Source: Microbacterium ginsengiterrae
GTDB lineage: Bacteria > Actinomycetota > Actinomycetes > Actinomycetales > Microbacteriaceae
Length of the DNA: 64,000 nucleotides
NCBI RefSeq assembly: GCF_014205075.1
Contig: NZ_JACHMU010000001.1
Coordinates: 1,488,001-1,552,000, forward strand
Reading direction: 5' to 3'
A program made the translations under genes and the position numbers. Below are positions 36,630 through 44,590 of this stretch, in pieces; position 1 is the stretch's first letter, and the number at the start of each line of letters is the position of its first letter. A model generated the notes under the pieces. The model ran no database searches, was not told the DNA's origin, and worked only from the letters and a program-made list of their open reading frames with translations.

Positions 36630-37537
36630 ACACGTCCCCCGTGATCGGCATCGACGTCGGCGGCACGACCGTGAAGGGCGTCGTCGCAGATCGTGACGGG
36701 CTCATCATCGCAGAGGTGCGCCGGCCGACCCCATCGCCCGATCCGACCGGTGCGCTGGTGGTGGATGCCGTCGCGGAGGTCGTCGCGGCTCTCGATGCGG
36801 ATCCCACCGCACCCGTCGGCGTCGTCGTGCCAGGGATCGTCGATGAGATGCATGGCAAAGCCGTCTATTCCGCGAACCTCGGCTGGTCGGACGTTCCGCT
36901 CGCACGCATGCTCAGCGAGCGTCTGGGCCGGCGCGTCGGGTTCGGCCACGACGTGCGCGCTGGCGCACTGGCCGAAGCGCGGTGGGGAGCGGCCTCCGGG
37001 GCATCCGGCATCATCGCATTCGTCCCCATCGGCACCGGGATCGCCGCAGCCTTCCTCATCGACGGGCGTCCTGTCGTCGGCGGGGGATGGGCCGGGGAGA
37101 TCGGACAGGTGCGACTGAGCACGGGACCGCACGCCGGAGCGCGCGTCGAGGAGATCGCCTCGGCCACCGGCATCGCCCGGCGAGCCGGACTCGCCGATGC
37201 ACGCGTCGTCGCCGAACGCGTGGCATCCGGTGATCCTGCCCTGCGAATCGTGTGGGACGAGACGATCGAGGTCCTCGCCGACGTGCTCGCGGGGCTCACC
37301 GCGAACCTGGCGCCCGAGACGATCGTGCTCGGCGGGGGTGTGGCACTGGCCGGCGACACCCTCACCTCGCCTCTCGCTGCGGCGCTGGATGCGCGACTGG
37401 GCCCTCTTCGTCGACCCGACCTGCGTACCGCGATGCTCGGCGACCGTGCCGCGGCGCTCGGCGCCGCCCTCATCGCAACGGGTTCCAGCGGATCGAGTTC
37501 CAGCGCATCGGGCCCCAACGCATCGGATTCGCGGTGA
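36626..37537 (+). CDS. ROK-family sugar kinase
   Basis: 303 residues, GTG start overlapping the SIS stop. ATP-binding GIDVGGTTVKGVVAD at the N-terminus, catalytic-Asp region FGHDVRAGALAEARWG, and IGTGIAAAF. There is no HTH, so a kinase rather than a repressor; the CxCGxxGC zinc motif usual in ROK kinases is absent, which places it in a zinc-less subgroup. It probably phosphorylates the incoming sugar. The C-terminus (from about residue 287) is a Ser-rich tail encoded by three degenerate 15-bp repeats. Confidence 0.85.
   Translation: MNTSPVIGIDVGGTTVKGVVADRDGLIIAEVRRPTPSPDPTGALVVDAVAEVVAALDADPTAPVGVVVPGIVDEMHGKAVYSANLGWSDVPLARMLSERLGRRVGFGHDVRAGALAEARWGAASGASGIIAFVPIGTGIAAAFLIDGRPVVGGGWAGEIGQVRLSTGPHAGARVEEIASATGIARRAGLADARVVAERVASGDPALRIVWDETIEVLADVLAGLTANLAPETIVLGGGVALAGDTLTSPLAAALDARLGPLRRPDLRTAMLGDRAAALGAALIATGSSGSSSSASGPNASDSR
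37483..37527 (+). repeat. 15-bp tandem repeat, three units, in kinase 3' end
   Basis: Units at 37483-37497, 37498-37512 and 37513-37527 are degenerate copies of a TTCCAGCGCATCGGG-like unit, encoding Ser-rich pentapeptides at the very C-terminus of the ROK kinase. It looks like slippage-derived expansion of a non-essential tail. Confidence 0.6.
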
Positions 37538-38490
37538 CGGCTCGCTTCGTGACGGTGACCCCGAACCCGGCCGTCGATGTCACCTACACGGTGGACGGCC
37601 AGACGGTGGGGGAGACTCTCCGCGTGCGCGACGTTCGACGTCTACCCGGCGGCAAGGGACTGAACGTCGCGCGAGTACTCACGGCGCTGGGGCGCGACGT
37701 CGTCGCCCTGCAACCGCTCGGCGGCGATGCCGGCCGCTGGATGACTCGCGCGATCGCCGGAGCCGGACTCGCGTCCGTGCCGTGCCCGATCGAGGGCGAG
37801 ACGCGTACGACGGTCGCGGTCGTCGACGGGATGAACCATCCAACGCTCCTGGCAGAGCCGGGTCCGACGCTGACGTCTGCGGAGTGGTCGCGGCTGGCCG
37901 CGACCGTGGCCGAGACGGCGAATCCCGGTGACTGGGTCGTCATCGCCGGATCGTTCCCGCCGGCGAGCCGTGCCGAGCATCTCGAGCTCATCGTCGACGC
38001 GGCGCACGACCGCGGTGCCCTGGTCGCCGTCGACACCAGTGGTGAGATGCTGCGGGCCGCTGTGGGAGCACGCGCCGATCTGATCAAAGCCAACGAGGGC
38101 GAGATCCTCGATGCGACCGGCGCCGATGATGCCGTCGAAGGCATGGGGCTTCTCTCGGTCGGCGGTGCCACGGTCATGATGTCGCGCGGCGCCGACGGTT
38201 CGGTGCTGCGCGAGCCCGGTGGCTCCGTGATCGAGCAACAGGCGGTTCCTGGTATCGCAGGCAACCCCACCGGCGCCGGCGATGCGTCGACCGCAGGGCT
38301 TGTCGCCGCGCTCGCCGAGGGGCACTCCACCCCGATCGCGCTGGCGTGGGCAGCGATCTGCGGCGCCGCGGCGGTTCTCCGCCCCGGCGCGGGCGAGATC
38401 GACCCCGATGTTCTTCCCGAACTGGCGCAGCGTCTCGCGCCTGTGGACGGAGCCCTCGATCCTCTTCACCAGAAACGGAGTCAGTCGTGA
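37534..38490 (+). CDS. PfkB-family hexose-phosphate kinase (1-phosphofructokinase/tagatose-6-phosphate kinase type)
   Basis: 318 residues, GTG overlapping the ROK stop. TPNPAVDVTY at the N-terminus, PGGKGLNVARVLTALG (PfkB signature 1 region) and NPTGAGDASTAGLV (signature 2 with the catalytic Asp in GAGD). The hexose-phosphate subfamily is indicated by the NPA..D start. Placement right before a class II aldolase suggests formation of fructose- or tagatose-bisphosphate. Confidence 0.92.
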   Translation: MTARFVTVTPNPAVDVTYTVDGQTVGETLRVRDVRRLPGGKGLNVARVLTALGRDVVALQPLGGDAGRWMTRAIAGAGLASVPCPIEGETRTTVAVVDGMNHPTLLAEPGPTLTSAEWSRLAATVAETANPGDWVVIAGSFPPASRAEHLELIVDAAHDRGALVAVDTSGEMLRAAVGARADLIKANEGEILDATGADDAVEGMGLLSVGGATVMMSRGADGSVLREPGGSVIEQQAVPGIAGNPTGAGDASTAGLVAALAEGHSTPIALAWAAICGAAAVLRPGAGEIDPDVLPELAQRLAPVDGALDPLHQKRSQS

Positions 38491-39323
38491 CCCACTCCAC
38501 CGTCCTCGACATCGTGGCGGACGCCAAGGGCGCCGAGACAGGACTCGGCGCCTTCAACGTCGTCCTCCTCGAGCACGCCGAGGCGATCGCCGCAGGCGCC
38601 GAGCGCGCTCAGCGGCCGGTCATCTTCCAGATCAGCCAGAACTGCGTCGCGTATCACGGCGCGTTGGCACCCATCGCCAGGGCGACTCTGAGCATCGCGG
38701 ACGCGATCGGCGTCCCCACGCTCGTGCATCTCGATCACGCCGACGACGTGGATCTCGTGCACGAAGCCGTCGATCTCGGTATCCAGAGCGTCATGTTCGA
38801 CGCATCGACCCTTCCCTACGACGAGAACGTCGCGCTCACTCGGGAGATCGCGGACTTCTGCCACGGCCACGGTGTGCTCGTCGAGGCGGAACTGGGCGAG
38901 GTCGGCGGCAAGGACGGCGTGCACGCCCCCGGTGCCCGCACGGACCCGGCCAACGCGCACCGGTTCGTCGAGGCGACCGGCGTCGACTGGCTCGCCGTCG
39001 CCGTCGGCACATCGCACGCGATGACGACGCGTGAGGCAGCGGTCGATCGTGCGCTCATCGAGCAGCTCGCCTCCACGGTCAGGGTGCCCCTCGTGCTGCA
39101 CGGGTCGTCGGGGCTTCCCGATCAGCAGCTCGAGGCATCCGTGCGTGCCGGAATGACGAAGATCAACATCTCCACGCATCTGAACGCGCTGTTCAGCGGT
39201 GCCGTCCGGGAGCGCCTGGCCGCCGACCCGCGTCTGGTGGATCCGCGCAAGTACGTCGCACCCGGCCGCGCGGTCGTCGCGGACGAGATCGAGCGTCTGC
39301 TGCGCCTCCTCCACATCGGATGA
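38487..39323 (+). CDS. Class II ketose-bisphosphate aldolase (KbaY/GatY/Fba-like)
   Basis: 278 residues, GTG overlapping the kinase stop. Zinc- and substrate-binding segments: VHLDHADD with the catalytic Asp, ELGEVGGKDG, VGTSHA, LHGSSGLP and KINIST. Shorter than typical housekeeping FbaA and close in size to tagatose-bisphosphate aldolases. It should split the bisphosphate made by the PfkB kinase into DHAP and glyceraldehyde 3-phosphate. Tagatose versus fructose specificity cannot be read from the sequence. Confidence 0.92.
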   Translation: MTHSTVLDIVADAKGAETGLGAFNVVLLEHAEAIAAGAERAQRPVIFQISQNCVAYHGALAPIARATLSIADAIGVPTLVHLDHADDVDLVHEAVDLGIQSVMFDASTLPYDENVALTREIADFCHGHGVLVEAELGEVGGKDGVHAPGARTDPANAHRFVEATGVDWLAVAVGTSHAMTTREAAVDRALIEQLASTVRVPLVLHGSSGLPDQQLEASVRAGMTKINISTHLNALFSGAVRERLAADPRLVDPRKYVAPGRAVVADEIERLLRLLHIG

Positions 39324-40054
39324 CGGACCACGACGCCGCTGCGATCGTCGGCATCGAGCCGGCCGCAGAGGCCGACCTGCTCCTGGTCGCCGTGCTCCGA
39401 GAACTCGTGCATGCCGCTCGCGAGCCGGCGGAGGATCTCGTCATCTCCGCGGCGGGAGACGAGATCGCGATGGCGATGGCGGCGCTGGTGCCGGAAGCCA
39501 TGGCGCGACAGCGCGGCATCGGCATCCCCGAGGCCGTCACTCTCGCCACCCTCCGCGATATCGGGCGCAAGCACCGGCTCTACGGCGCCGAAACGGTGGT
39601 GCCCTGGCTCGTCGGCATCCTCCGTGGCGACGTCATCCAGGTCGGGCGACTGCAGGTCGAGCGGCGAGCCGGCGCGCACGGGCATGCGCTGCACATCCCC
39701 GAGAGCGGTGCCCTGTCGCCGGCGCTCGTCGATGACTCGCTGCACCGTGCAGCGGCCATCACAGGAGCGAAGACCTTCTCCTGCGAGAGCTGGCTGCTCG
39801 ATCCTCGGATAGGCTCCGCGATTCCCGCCTCGAACATCGCGGGGTTCGCCGCGCGCTTCTGCATCCTCGACCCCGGTGCGGCCAGTGCAGAAGCCAGTGC
39901 CGCGGTCGCGAAGTTCGTCTTCCGCCGGTCGCTGTCCGAGGTGCGGGATCCGGCGGTCGTCGTGCCGCGCTCGAGTCTGGAACGGCTCGTCGCCTCGACG
40001 CTTCGCGGCGGTGAGGAGTGGACGTCACCCCTGGGCGTTCTGACGACGCCGTGA
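39320..40054 (+). CDS. Acyltransferase-like protein with GNAT-like C-terminal domain
   Basis: 244 residues, last gene of the operon, overlapping the aldolase stop by 4 bp. The C-terminal half (HALHIPESGALSPALVDDSL, TFSCESWLLDP, SNIAGFAARFCIL) resembles the GNAT_C domain of proteins annotated as acyltransferase domain-containing. The N-terminal part is Ala/Glu-rich and helical. No acetyl-CoA P-loop is obvious, so catalytic activity is uncertain. Its fixed place in a sugar-catabolic operon suggests a role on a sugar-phosphate or acyl-amino-sugar intermediate, which is inference only. Confidence 0.7.
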   Translation: MTDHDAAAIVGIEPAAEADLLLVAVLRELVHAAREPAEDLVISAAGDEIAMAMAALVPEAMARQRGIGIPEAVTLATLRDIGRKHRLYGAETVVPWLVGILRGDVIQVGRLQVERRAGAHGHALHIPESGALSPALVDDSLHRAAAITGAKTFSCESWLLDPRIGSAIPASNIAGFAARFCILDPGAASAEASAAVAKFVFRRSLSEVRDPAVVVPRSSLERLVASTLRGGEEWTSPLGVLTTP

Positions 40055-40089
40055 TCGCTTCCCCGCCCGCGGCTGCATAGGCTGAGCGG

Positions 40090-40458
40090 ATGGCCCGAAA
40101 GATCGACATCGCCGACGGACGGACGGCGCTGGATGCCGTGCGAGCCGCGACCGCGTCGGATGAGAAGCCCCCGCGCACAGCGCTCGCGACTGCCGTCCGG
40201 TATCTGCTGCAGCTGCTCGACGAAAAGGCACCGGGAAACAGCGTGGAAGTGCGCGTGCCTCCGTTCGGCGCCGCGCAGGTCGTGCAGGGTCCGCGCCACA
40301 CGCGAGGAACGCCTCCGAACGTGATCGAGATGGATGCTGCGACCTGGATCGCGCTCGCGACCGGCCAGGAGACATGGGCGGCTGCTGTCGCGGCGGGCCG
40401 CGTGCAGGCATCCGGCACCCGCGCCGACCTGGAAGGGTTGCTGCCGCTGCGGCCTTGA
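40090..40458 (+). CDS. SCP-2-like (sterol carrier family) small protein
   Basis: 122 residues. Matches the actinobacterial sterol-carrier-family pattern: ALATAVRYLLQLL, VEVRVPPFGAAQVVQGPRHT, RGTPPNVIEMDAATWIALATG. Function unknown; a hydrophobic-ligand fold is implied. ATG at 40090 has TAGGCT exactly 6 nt upstream, so leaderless. It is transcribed separately from the sugar operon that ends at 40054. Its stop codon lies inside the -35 of the downstream iron-regulated promoter. Confidence 0.85.
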   Translation: MARKIDIADGRTALDAVRAATASDEKPPRTALATAVRYLLQLLDEKAPGNSVEVRVPPFGAAQVVQGPRHTRGTPPNVIEMDAATWIALATGQETWAAAVAAGRVQASGTRADLEGLLPLRP

Positions 40459-40498
40459 GTCGGAGGAGCCGACGGCTAGTATGGTTAGGCATTCCTAA
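40455..40498 (+). promoter_or_regulatory. Iron-regulated promoter with IdeR/DtxR box upstream of the first HtaA gene
   Basis: -35 TTGAGT (40455-40460), 16-bp spacer, -10 TAGTAT (40477-40482). The sequence TATGGTTAGGCATTCCTAA at 40480-40498 matches 16 of 19 positions of the IdeR/DtxR consensus and overlaps the -10 end. Iron-loaded IdeR bound there should block the haem-uptake operon. Confidence 0.75.
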
Positions 40499-40527
40499 CT
40501 TCCCCTCGTCAGATCGGTCAGATCCGC

Positions 40528-41457
40528 ATGCGCCGGCCCTCCTTCTCACTCGCCTCCACGACGGCGACGCTCCTCACCGTCATCGCGCTCGTCGCGCCCG
40601 CATCCCCTGCGTCCGCCGCGGCACCCGACTCGTCAGTCGAATCCGTGACGCAGTGCGAGATCGCCGGCGGCGATCTGACGTGGGGTTTCAAAGAGTCGTT
40701 CCGGTCCTACATCTCCGGCACGATCGCGAACGGCACCTGGGAGGCGACGGATGGTGCGACCTATGAGACGCCGTCGTTCGGCTGGTCCGATGTCTCCGGA
40801 GAGTTCGATCCCGAGACGACGTCCGGTGCCGCGGAGTTCAGCGGTGCCGTCCACTTCACGGGGCACGACGGCCTGCTCGACACCGTGATCGCGAACCCGA
40901 CGCTCGTCTTCGCCGAGGACGGCACAGGGACGCTCCTGCTCGATCTGAGCAACCTGACCATGGAGGACGCTCTCGCCGGCAACACCGACAACGTGCAGAC
41001 GATCACGCAGGCGTCGTTCGTCGCGCTCGACCTCGCCGCCGCCCCGCTTCAGCTCGGCGAGGACGGCACGACTCTCACGGCGACCGCCGTGCCCACGACC
41101 ATCACGCAGGAGGGGTTCGACGCCTTCGGCACCTACGAGACCGGTACGGCGTTCGACCCGATCAGTGTGACGCTCACGCTCGACTGCCCGGAGGAGGAGG
41201 CCGAGGTCGTCGCGACCGCCGCCCCGACCGACGAGCCGGTTGCGGCGCCGCGAACACCCGGCGGCGCCCCCGATGCGAGCTGGATCGGATGGCTGGTCGG
41301 TATCGCCCTGGCGGCGGCGCTCATCGCCGTCGTCGTGTGGCTGGTCCTGCGTCGTCGTCGTGTGGCGGCGATGGGGTCCGCTGACCCGGATTCCGCTGAC
41401 CCGGGCTCTGTTGACTCCGCTTCCACGGATGCCGACGGGGAGGGCTCGTCGCGATGA
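40528..41457 (+). CDS. HtaA-domain haem-binding membrane protein (HtaB/HtaA-like)
   Basis: 309 residues. Signal peptide of about 30 residues ending ASPASA, one HtaA domain (about 40-215), a Pro/Glu linker, one membrane helix (IGWLVGIALAAALIAVVVWL) and an acidic cytosolic tail made of 5-residue repeats. The three residues that ligate haem in characterised HtaA domains have counterparts: Tyr in SFRSYISG, His in HFTGHDG and Tyr in FGTYETG. First gene of the haem-uptake operon, overlapping hmuT by 4 bp; the IdeR box lies upstream. Confidence 0.88.
   Translation: MRRPSFSLASTTATLLTVIALVAPASPASAAAPDSSVESVTQCEIAGGDLTWGFKESFRSYISGTIANGTWEATDGATYETPSFGWSDVSGEFDPETTSGAAEFSGAVHFTGHDGLLDTVIANPTLVFAEDGTGTLLLDLSNLTMEDALAGNTDNVQTITQASFVALDLAAAPLQLGEDGTTLTATAVPTTITQEGFDAFGTYETGTAFDPISVTLTLDCPEEEAEVVATAAPTDEPVAAPRTPGGAPDASWIGWLVGIALAAALIAVVVWLVLRRRRVAAMGSADPDSADPGSVDSASTDADGEGSSR
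41377..41421 (+). repeat. 15-bp tandem repeat in the HtaA-protein tail
   Basis: TCCGCTGACCCGG-containing units at 41377-41391 and 41392-41406, with a diverged third unit to 41421, encode SADPD, SADPG and SVDSA in the cytosolic tail after the membrane helix. Confidence 0.55.
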
Positions 41458-42572
41458 GACGGATCGTCCCGGCCGCCGCCCTGCTCGCGCTGGCCGCCGC
41501 GCTCCTGACGGGCTGCACGGATGCGGTCGCCGGAGCGAATGCCGAGACTCCGGTGGGGCCACCCGTCGCCGCGCAAGTGCCGCTGCCGCTGCTGGACACT
41601 CTGCTGGATGACCCGAAGTCGTACGTCGGCGCCTCGACCGCGGCACTCTCGGATGCCGCGATCGTGCCGGTCGAGAAGAGCCCGGCGCAGGCGCTGCCGA
41701 CCACGGTCACCTCCCACGACCTGGGCGGCGATACCGAGGTGGAGGTGGTCGACACGTCCCGGGTGGTTGCCATCGACCTTGCCGGTTCCATCGCCGCGAC
41801 CGTGTGGGGTCTCGGATTCGGCGAGACGCTCGTGGGCGTCGATCAGTCCGCCACCTTCCCCGGCACAGAGGATCTCGCGGTCGTCACATCCGGCGGGCAC
41901 ACGATCAACGCAGAGTCGGTGATCGCACTGGCACCGACGCTCGTCATCGCCGACGGCACCATCGGCCCCCGCGACGTCGTGGAACAGCTGCGCGACGTCG
42001 GCATCACTGTCGTGACCGTGCACAACGGCGCATCCTTCGACGGCGCATCCGCGCTCGCACGCGATGTGGCGGCGGTCTACGGTGCTCCGCAGGCCGGAGA
42101 GAAGCTGGCCGCCCGGATCGCTGACGAGGTGGCGGCTACGACGGCTGAGATCGGCATGATCGCGCCGACCGGCGACGACCGCCTGCGCATGGTGTTCCTG
42201 TACCTGCGCGGGTCCGCCGGCGTCTATTACCTGTTCGGAGAGGAAGCCGGGGCGAGCCAGCTGATCGAAGGGCTGGGCGGCGTTGACATCCCCACGGAGC
42301 TCGGATGGGGTGAGCTCACCCCGCTCACCGATGAGGCCATCGTGGCCGCCGACCCCGACCTGATCATCGTGATGACGAGCGGACTCGAGTCGGTCGGGGG
42401 TGTGGACGGCCTGCTCGCCGACAAGCCTGCGATCGCGCTGACCACCGCGGGGGAGAACCGTCGTTTCGTCGACATGGACGACGGCGTGGTCCTGTCGTAC
42501 GGTCCGCGGGCAGCCGACGTGCTCGACGCGCTCGCCCGGGCGGTCTACGCTCCAGAGCCGACCGGCTCGTGA
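41454..42572 (+). CDS. hmuT: Haem ABC transporter substrate-binding lipoprotein
   Basis: 372 residues. Signal peptide with lipobox LTGC, Cys21. Two-lobed haem/siderophore-type binding fold: RVVAIDLAGSIAATVWGLGF, LVGVDQSATFPG, INAESVIALAPTLVIAD and DPDLIIVMTSGLESVGG. The position between an HtaA gene and FecCD permease/ATPase genes is the corynebacterial hta-hmuTUV arrangement. It should take haem from the surface HtaA proteins and pass it to HmuUV. Start overlaps the preceding stop by 4 bp. Confidence 0.92.
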   Translation: MRRIVPAAALLALAAALLTGCTDAVAGANAETPVGPPVAAQVPLPLLDTLLDDPKSYVGASTAALSDAAIVPVEKSPAQALPTTVTSHDLGGDTEVEVVDTSRVVAIDLAGSIAATVWGLGFGETLVGVDQSATFPGTEDLAVVTSGGHTINAESVIALAPTLVIADGTIGPRDVVEQLRDVGITVVTVHNGASFDGASALARDVAAVYGAPQAGEKLAARIADEVAATTAEIGMIAPTGDDRLRMVFLYLRGSAGVYYLFGEEAGASQLIEGLGGVDIPTELGWGELTPLTDEAIVAADPDLIIVMTSGLESVGGVDGLLADKPAIALTTAGENRRFVDMDDGVVLSYGPRAADVLDALARAVYAPEPTGS

Positions 42573-43678
42573 GCGCGCCGCCATCGGCCGGCTCGGGCAC
42601 CGGCCGCTCGGGCACAGGCCGTTCGGGCACAGGCCGTTCGGGCACCGGCTCACGGCGCACGATCGCGTACGCGGTCGTGATCGCGCTGCTCGTGTTCGGC
42701 GTGGTTCTCTCGGCCGGGAGCGGACAGCTGCAGATCGGGCCCGCGCAGGTCGTGGGGTCGCTGCTGCGGGCACTCGGCGTCGACAACGAGTGGGCACCCG
42801 CCGATGCCCTCATCGAACAGACGCTCTGGCAGATCCGCTTCCCCCGCGTCATGATGTCGCTGCTGGTCGGAGCACTGCTCGCCGTGACCGGCGCCGTCAT
42901 GCAGGCGGTGTTCAGCAATCCGCTCGCCGAACCCGGCGTCGTCGGGGTCTCATCCGGCGCGGCCCTTGGGGCGGCGGCATCCATCACCCTCGGGGTCACA
43001 TTCTTCGGCGTCTGGACCACCGCGATCTTCGCTTTCGCGGGCGGGTTGGCAGCGACGCTCATCGTGTATTCGGCCGCCCGCGCGCAGGGACGCACCGAGA
43101 CGGTGACGCTGATCCTCACCGGCGTCGCGGTCAACGCGTTCGCCGGTGCGGGGCTCGCGGTGTTCATGTTCGCCGGCAGCACGGCCTCACGCGAGCAGAT
43201 CGTGTTCTGGCAGTTGGGCTCGATGAACGGCTCGCGCTGGAGCGAGGTCCTGGTCGTGGCTCTCGCCGGCGCGATCGGCACCGTCGTGATCCTCTCGCTC
43301 GGACGGCAGTACGACCTGCTCGCCCTCGGCGACCGCACGGCCGCGCACCTCGGCATCCGCGTGGAGCGCCTCCGGCTCGTGTCGATCCTGCTCATCGCGC
43401 TGCTCACCGGAGCCGCCGTCGCATTCGTCGGCGTGATCTCGTTCGTCGGCCTCGTCGTTCCGCACATGATCCGCATGATCGTCGGTCCGTTGAACCGCAC
43501 GCTGATCGGGCTGTCATTTCTCACCGGCGGGGCGCTGCTGGTCTATGCGGATCTGCTGGCGCGCACTCTGGTGGCATCGGCCGACCTCCCGATCGGCCTG
43601 CTCACCTCGCTCGTGGGCGGACCGTTCTTCTATTGGCTCATCCGCCGCAACAGACGCAAAGCGGGAGGGTGGGCATGA
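42569..43678 (+). CDS. hmuU: Haem ABC transporter permease (FecCD family)
   Basis: 369 residues, GTG start overlapping hmuT. About ten hydrophobic segments; WQIRFPRVMMSLLVGALLAVTGAVMQ and NPLAEPGVVGVSSGAALGA are FecCD hallmarks, as is FVGVISFVGLVVPHMIR. An unusual N-terminal extension of about 28 residues is made of SGTGR repeats encoded by a 15-bp tandem repeat; other FecCD permeases do not need it. Confidence 0.93.
   Translation: MSAPPSAGSGTGRSGTGRSGTGRSGTGSRRTIAYAVVIALLVFGVVLSAGSGQLQIGPAQVVGSLLRALGVDNEWAPADALIEQTLWQIRFPRVMMSLLVGALLAVTGAVMQAVFSNPLAEPGVVGVSSGAALGAAASITLGVTFFGVWTTAIFAFAGGLAATLIVYSAARAQGRTETVTLILTGVAVNAFAGAGLAVFMFAGSTASREQIVFWQLGSMNGSRWSEVLVVALAGAIGTVVILSLGRQYDLLALGDRTAAHLGIRVERLRLVSILLIALLTGAAVAFVGVISFVGLVVPHMIRMIVGPLNRTLIGLSFLTGGALLVYADLLARTLVASADLPIGLLTSLVGGPFFYWLIRRNRRKAGGWA
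42590..42649 (+). repeat. 15-bp tandem repeat, four units, in hmuU 5' end
   Basis: Four near-identical 15-bp units (42590-42604, 42605-42619, 42620-42634, 42635-42649) with core CGCTCGGGCACAGGC encode the pentapeptide SGTGR in the cytosolic N-terminus of the haem permease. Because the unit is a multiple of three, copy changes would keep the frame. Confidence 0.85.
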
Positions 43679-44460
43679 GCGGCCACGCGTCCGACGCCGC
43701 GTTCGCACTCGCGGGGGTCGATTATCGCATCGGCTCCATCGACATCCTGTCCGGCATCACGCTCGAGGTGAAGTACGGCCGTGTGCTGGCGCTGGTCGGA
43801 CCGAACGGTGCGGGCAAGTCGAGCCTTCTCAGCCTGCTCACTCGCGATGCCCGGCCCGCCGCCGGATCGATCGAACTGGACGGGCGCCCCGTGCACGATT
43901 ATTCGGCGCGGGAGCTCTCCCGACGCCGCGCCGTGCTGCTGCAGTCGAACCAGGTGGCCTTCTCGTTCACTGCGCGCGAGGTGGTCGAGATGGGGCGAGC
44001 ACCGTGGACCGGCCTGGATCACGGCAACGATGAGACCGCGATCCGCGAGGCTTTGGTGCGCGCCGATGTACTGCACCTCGCCGACCGCGCCTTCTCGTCA
44101 CTCTCCGGTGGCGAGAAGGCGCGTGTCTCGCTCGCGAGAGTGCTCGCACAGGACACCGCGATCATCATGCTCGATGAGCCGACGGCGGCGCTCGATCTGC
44201 GCCACCAGGAGGACGTGCTGCAGCTCACGCGACGACTTGCCGCGCTCGGGCGTGCGGTGATCGTGGTGCTCCACGACCTCTCGCTCGCTGCGGCGTACGC
44301 GGACGACGTCGCCATCATTTCGGAGGGGCGATTGAACGCACTCGGCGCCCCGGACGAGATCTTCACCGAAGACCGCATCTCCGACGTCTACGGAATCTCG
44401 GTCCGCGTCATCGCCGACCCGGAGACCGGGCGACCCGTCGTGCTGCCGCGTCGTGCGTGA
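43675..44460 (+). CDS. hmuV: Haem ABC transporter ATPase
   Basis: 261 residues. Walker A GPNGAGKSS, Q-loop LLQSNQVAFSF, signature LSGGEKARVSLARVL, Walker B IIMLDEPTAALD and the switch His in VVLHDLS. ATG overlaps the hmuU stop by 4 bp; longer in-frame sequence upstream is a shadow of hmuU. Drives haem import through HmuU. Confidence 0.94.
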   Translation: MSGHASDAAFALAGVDYRIGSIDILSGITLEVKYGRVLALVGPNGAGKSSLLSLLTRDARPAAGSIELDGRPVHDYSARELSRRRAVLLQSNQVAFSFTAREVVEMGRAPWTGLDHGNDETAIREALVRADVLHLADRAFSSLSGGEKARVSLARVLAQDTAIIMLDEPTAALDLRHQEDVLQLTRRLAALGRAVIVVLHDLSLAAAYADDVAIISEGRLNALGAPDEIFTEDRISDVYGISVRVIADPETGRPVVLPRRA

Positions 44461-44475
44461 CGCTCGGGCTCTCAC

Positions 44476-44512
44476 TTGTCTTTCAGGTTCAGCATAGGTT
44501 AGCCTTAGCTAA
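44476..44512 (+). promoter_or_regulatory. Iron-regulated promoter with IdeR/DtxR box upstream of the large HtaA protein
   Basis: -35 TTGTCT (44476-44481), 18-bp spacer, -10 TAGCCT (44500-44505). ATAGGTTAGCCTTAGCTAA at 44494-44512 matches 17 of 19 positions of the IdeR/DtxR consensus and covers the -10. This gives the surface haem protein its own iron-controlled promoter, separate from the hta-hmuTUV operon. Confidence 0.8.
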
Positions 44513-44590
44513 ATTAGGCTGCCCTTGCTTCGTGATCGAATACGTCGCGCTGCGGTGCCGATTTCCCGCCCCTTACCCTGGAGGAAGTTC

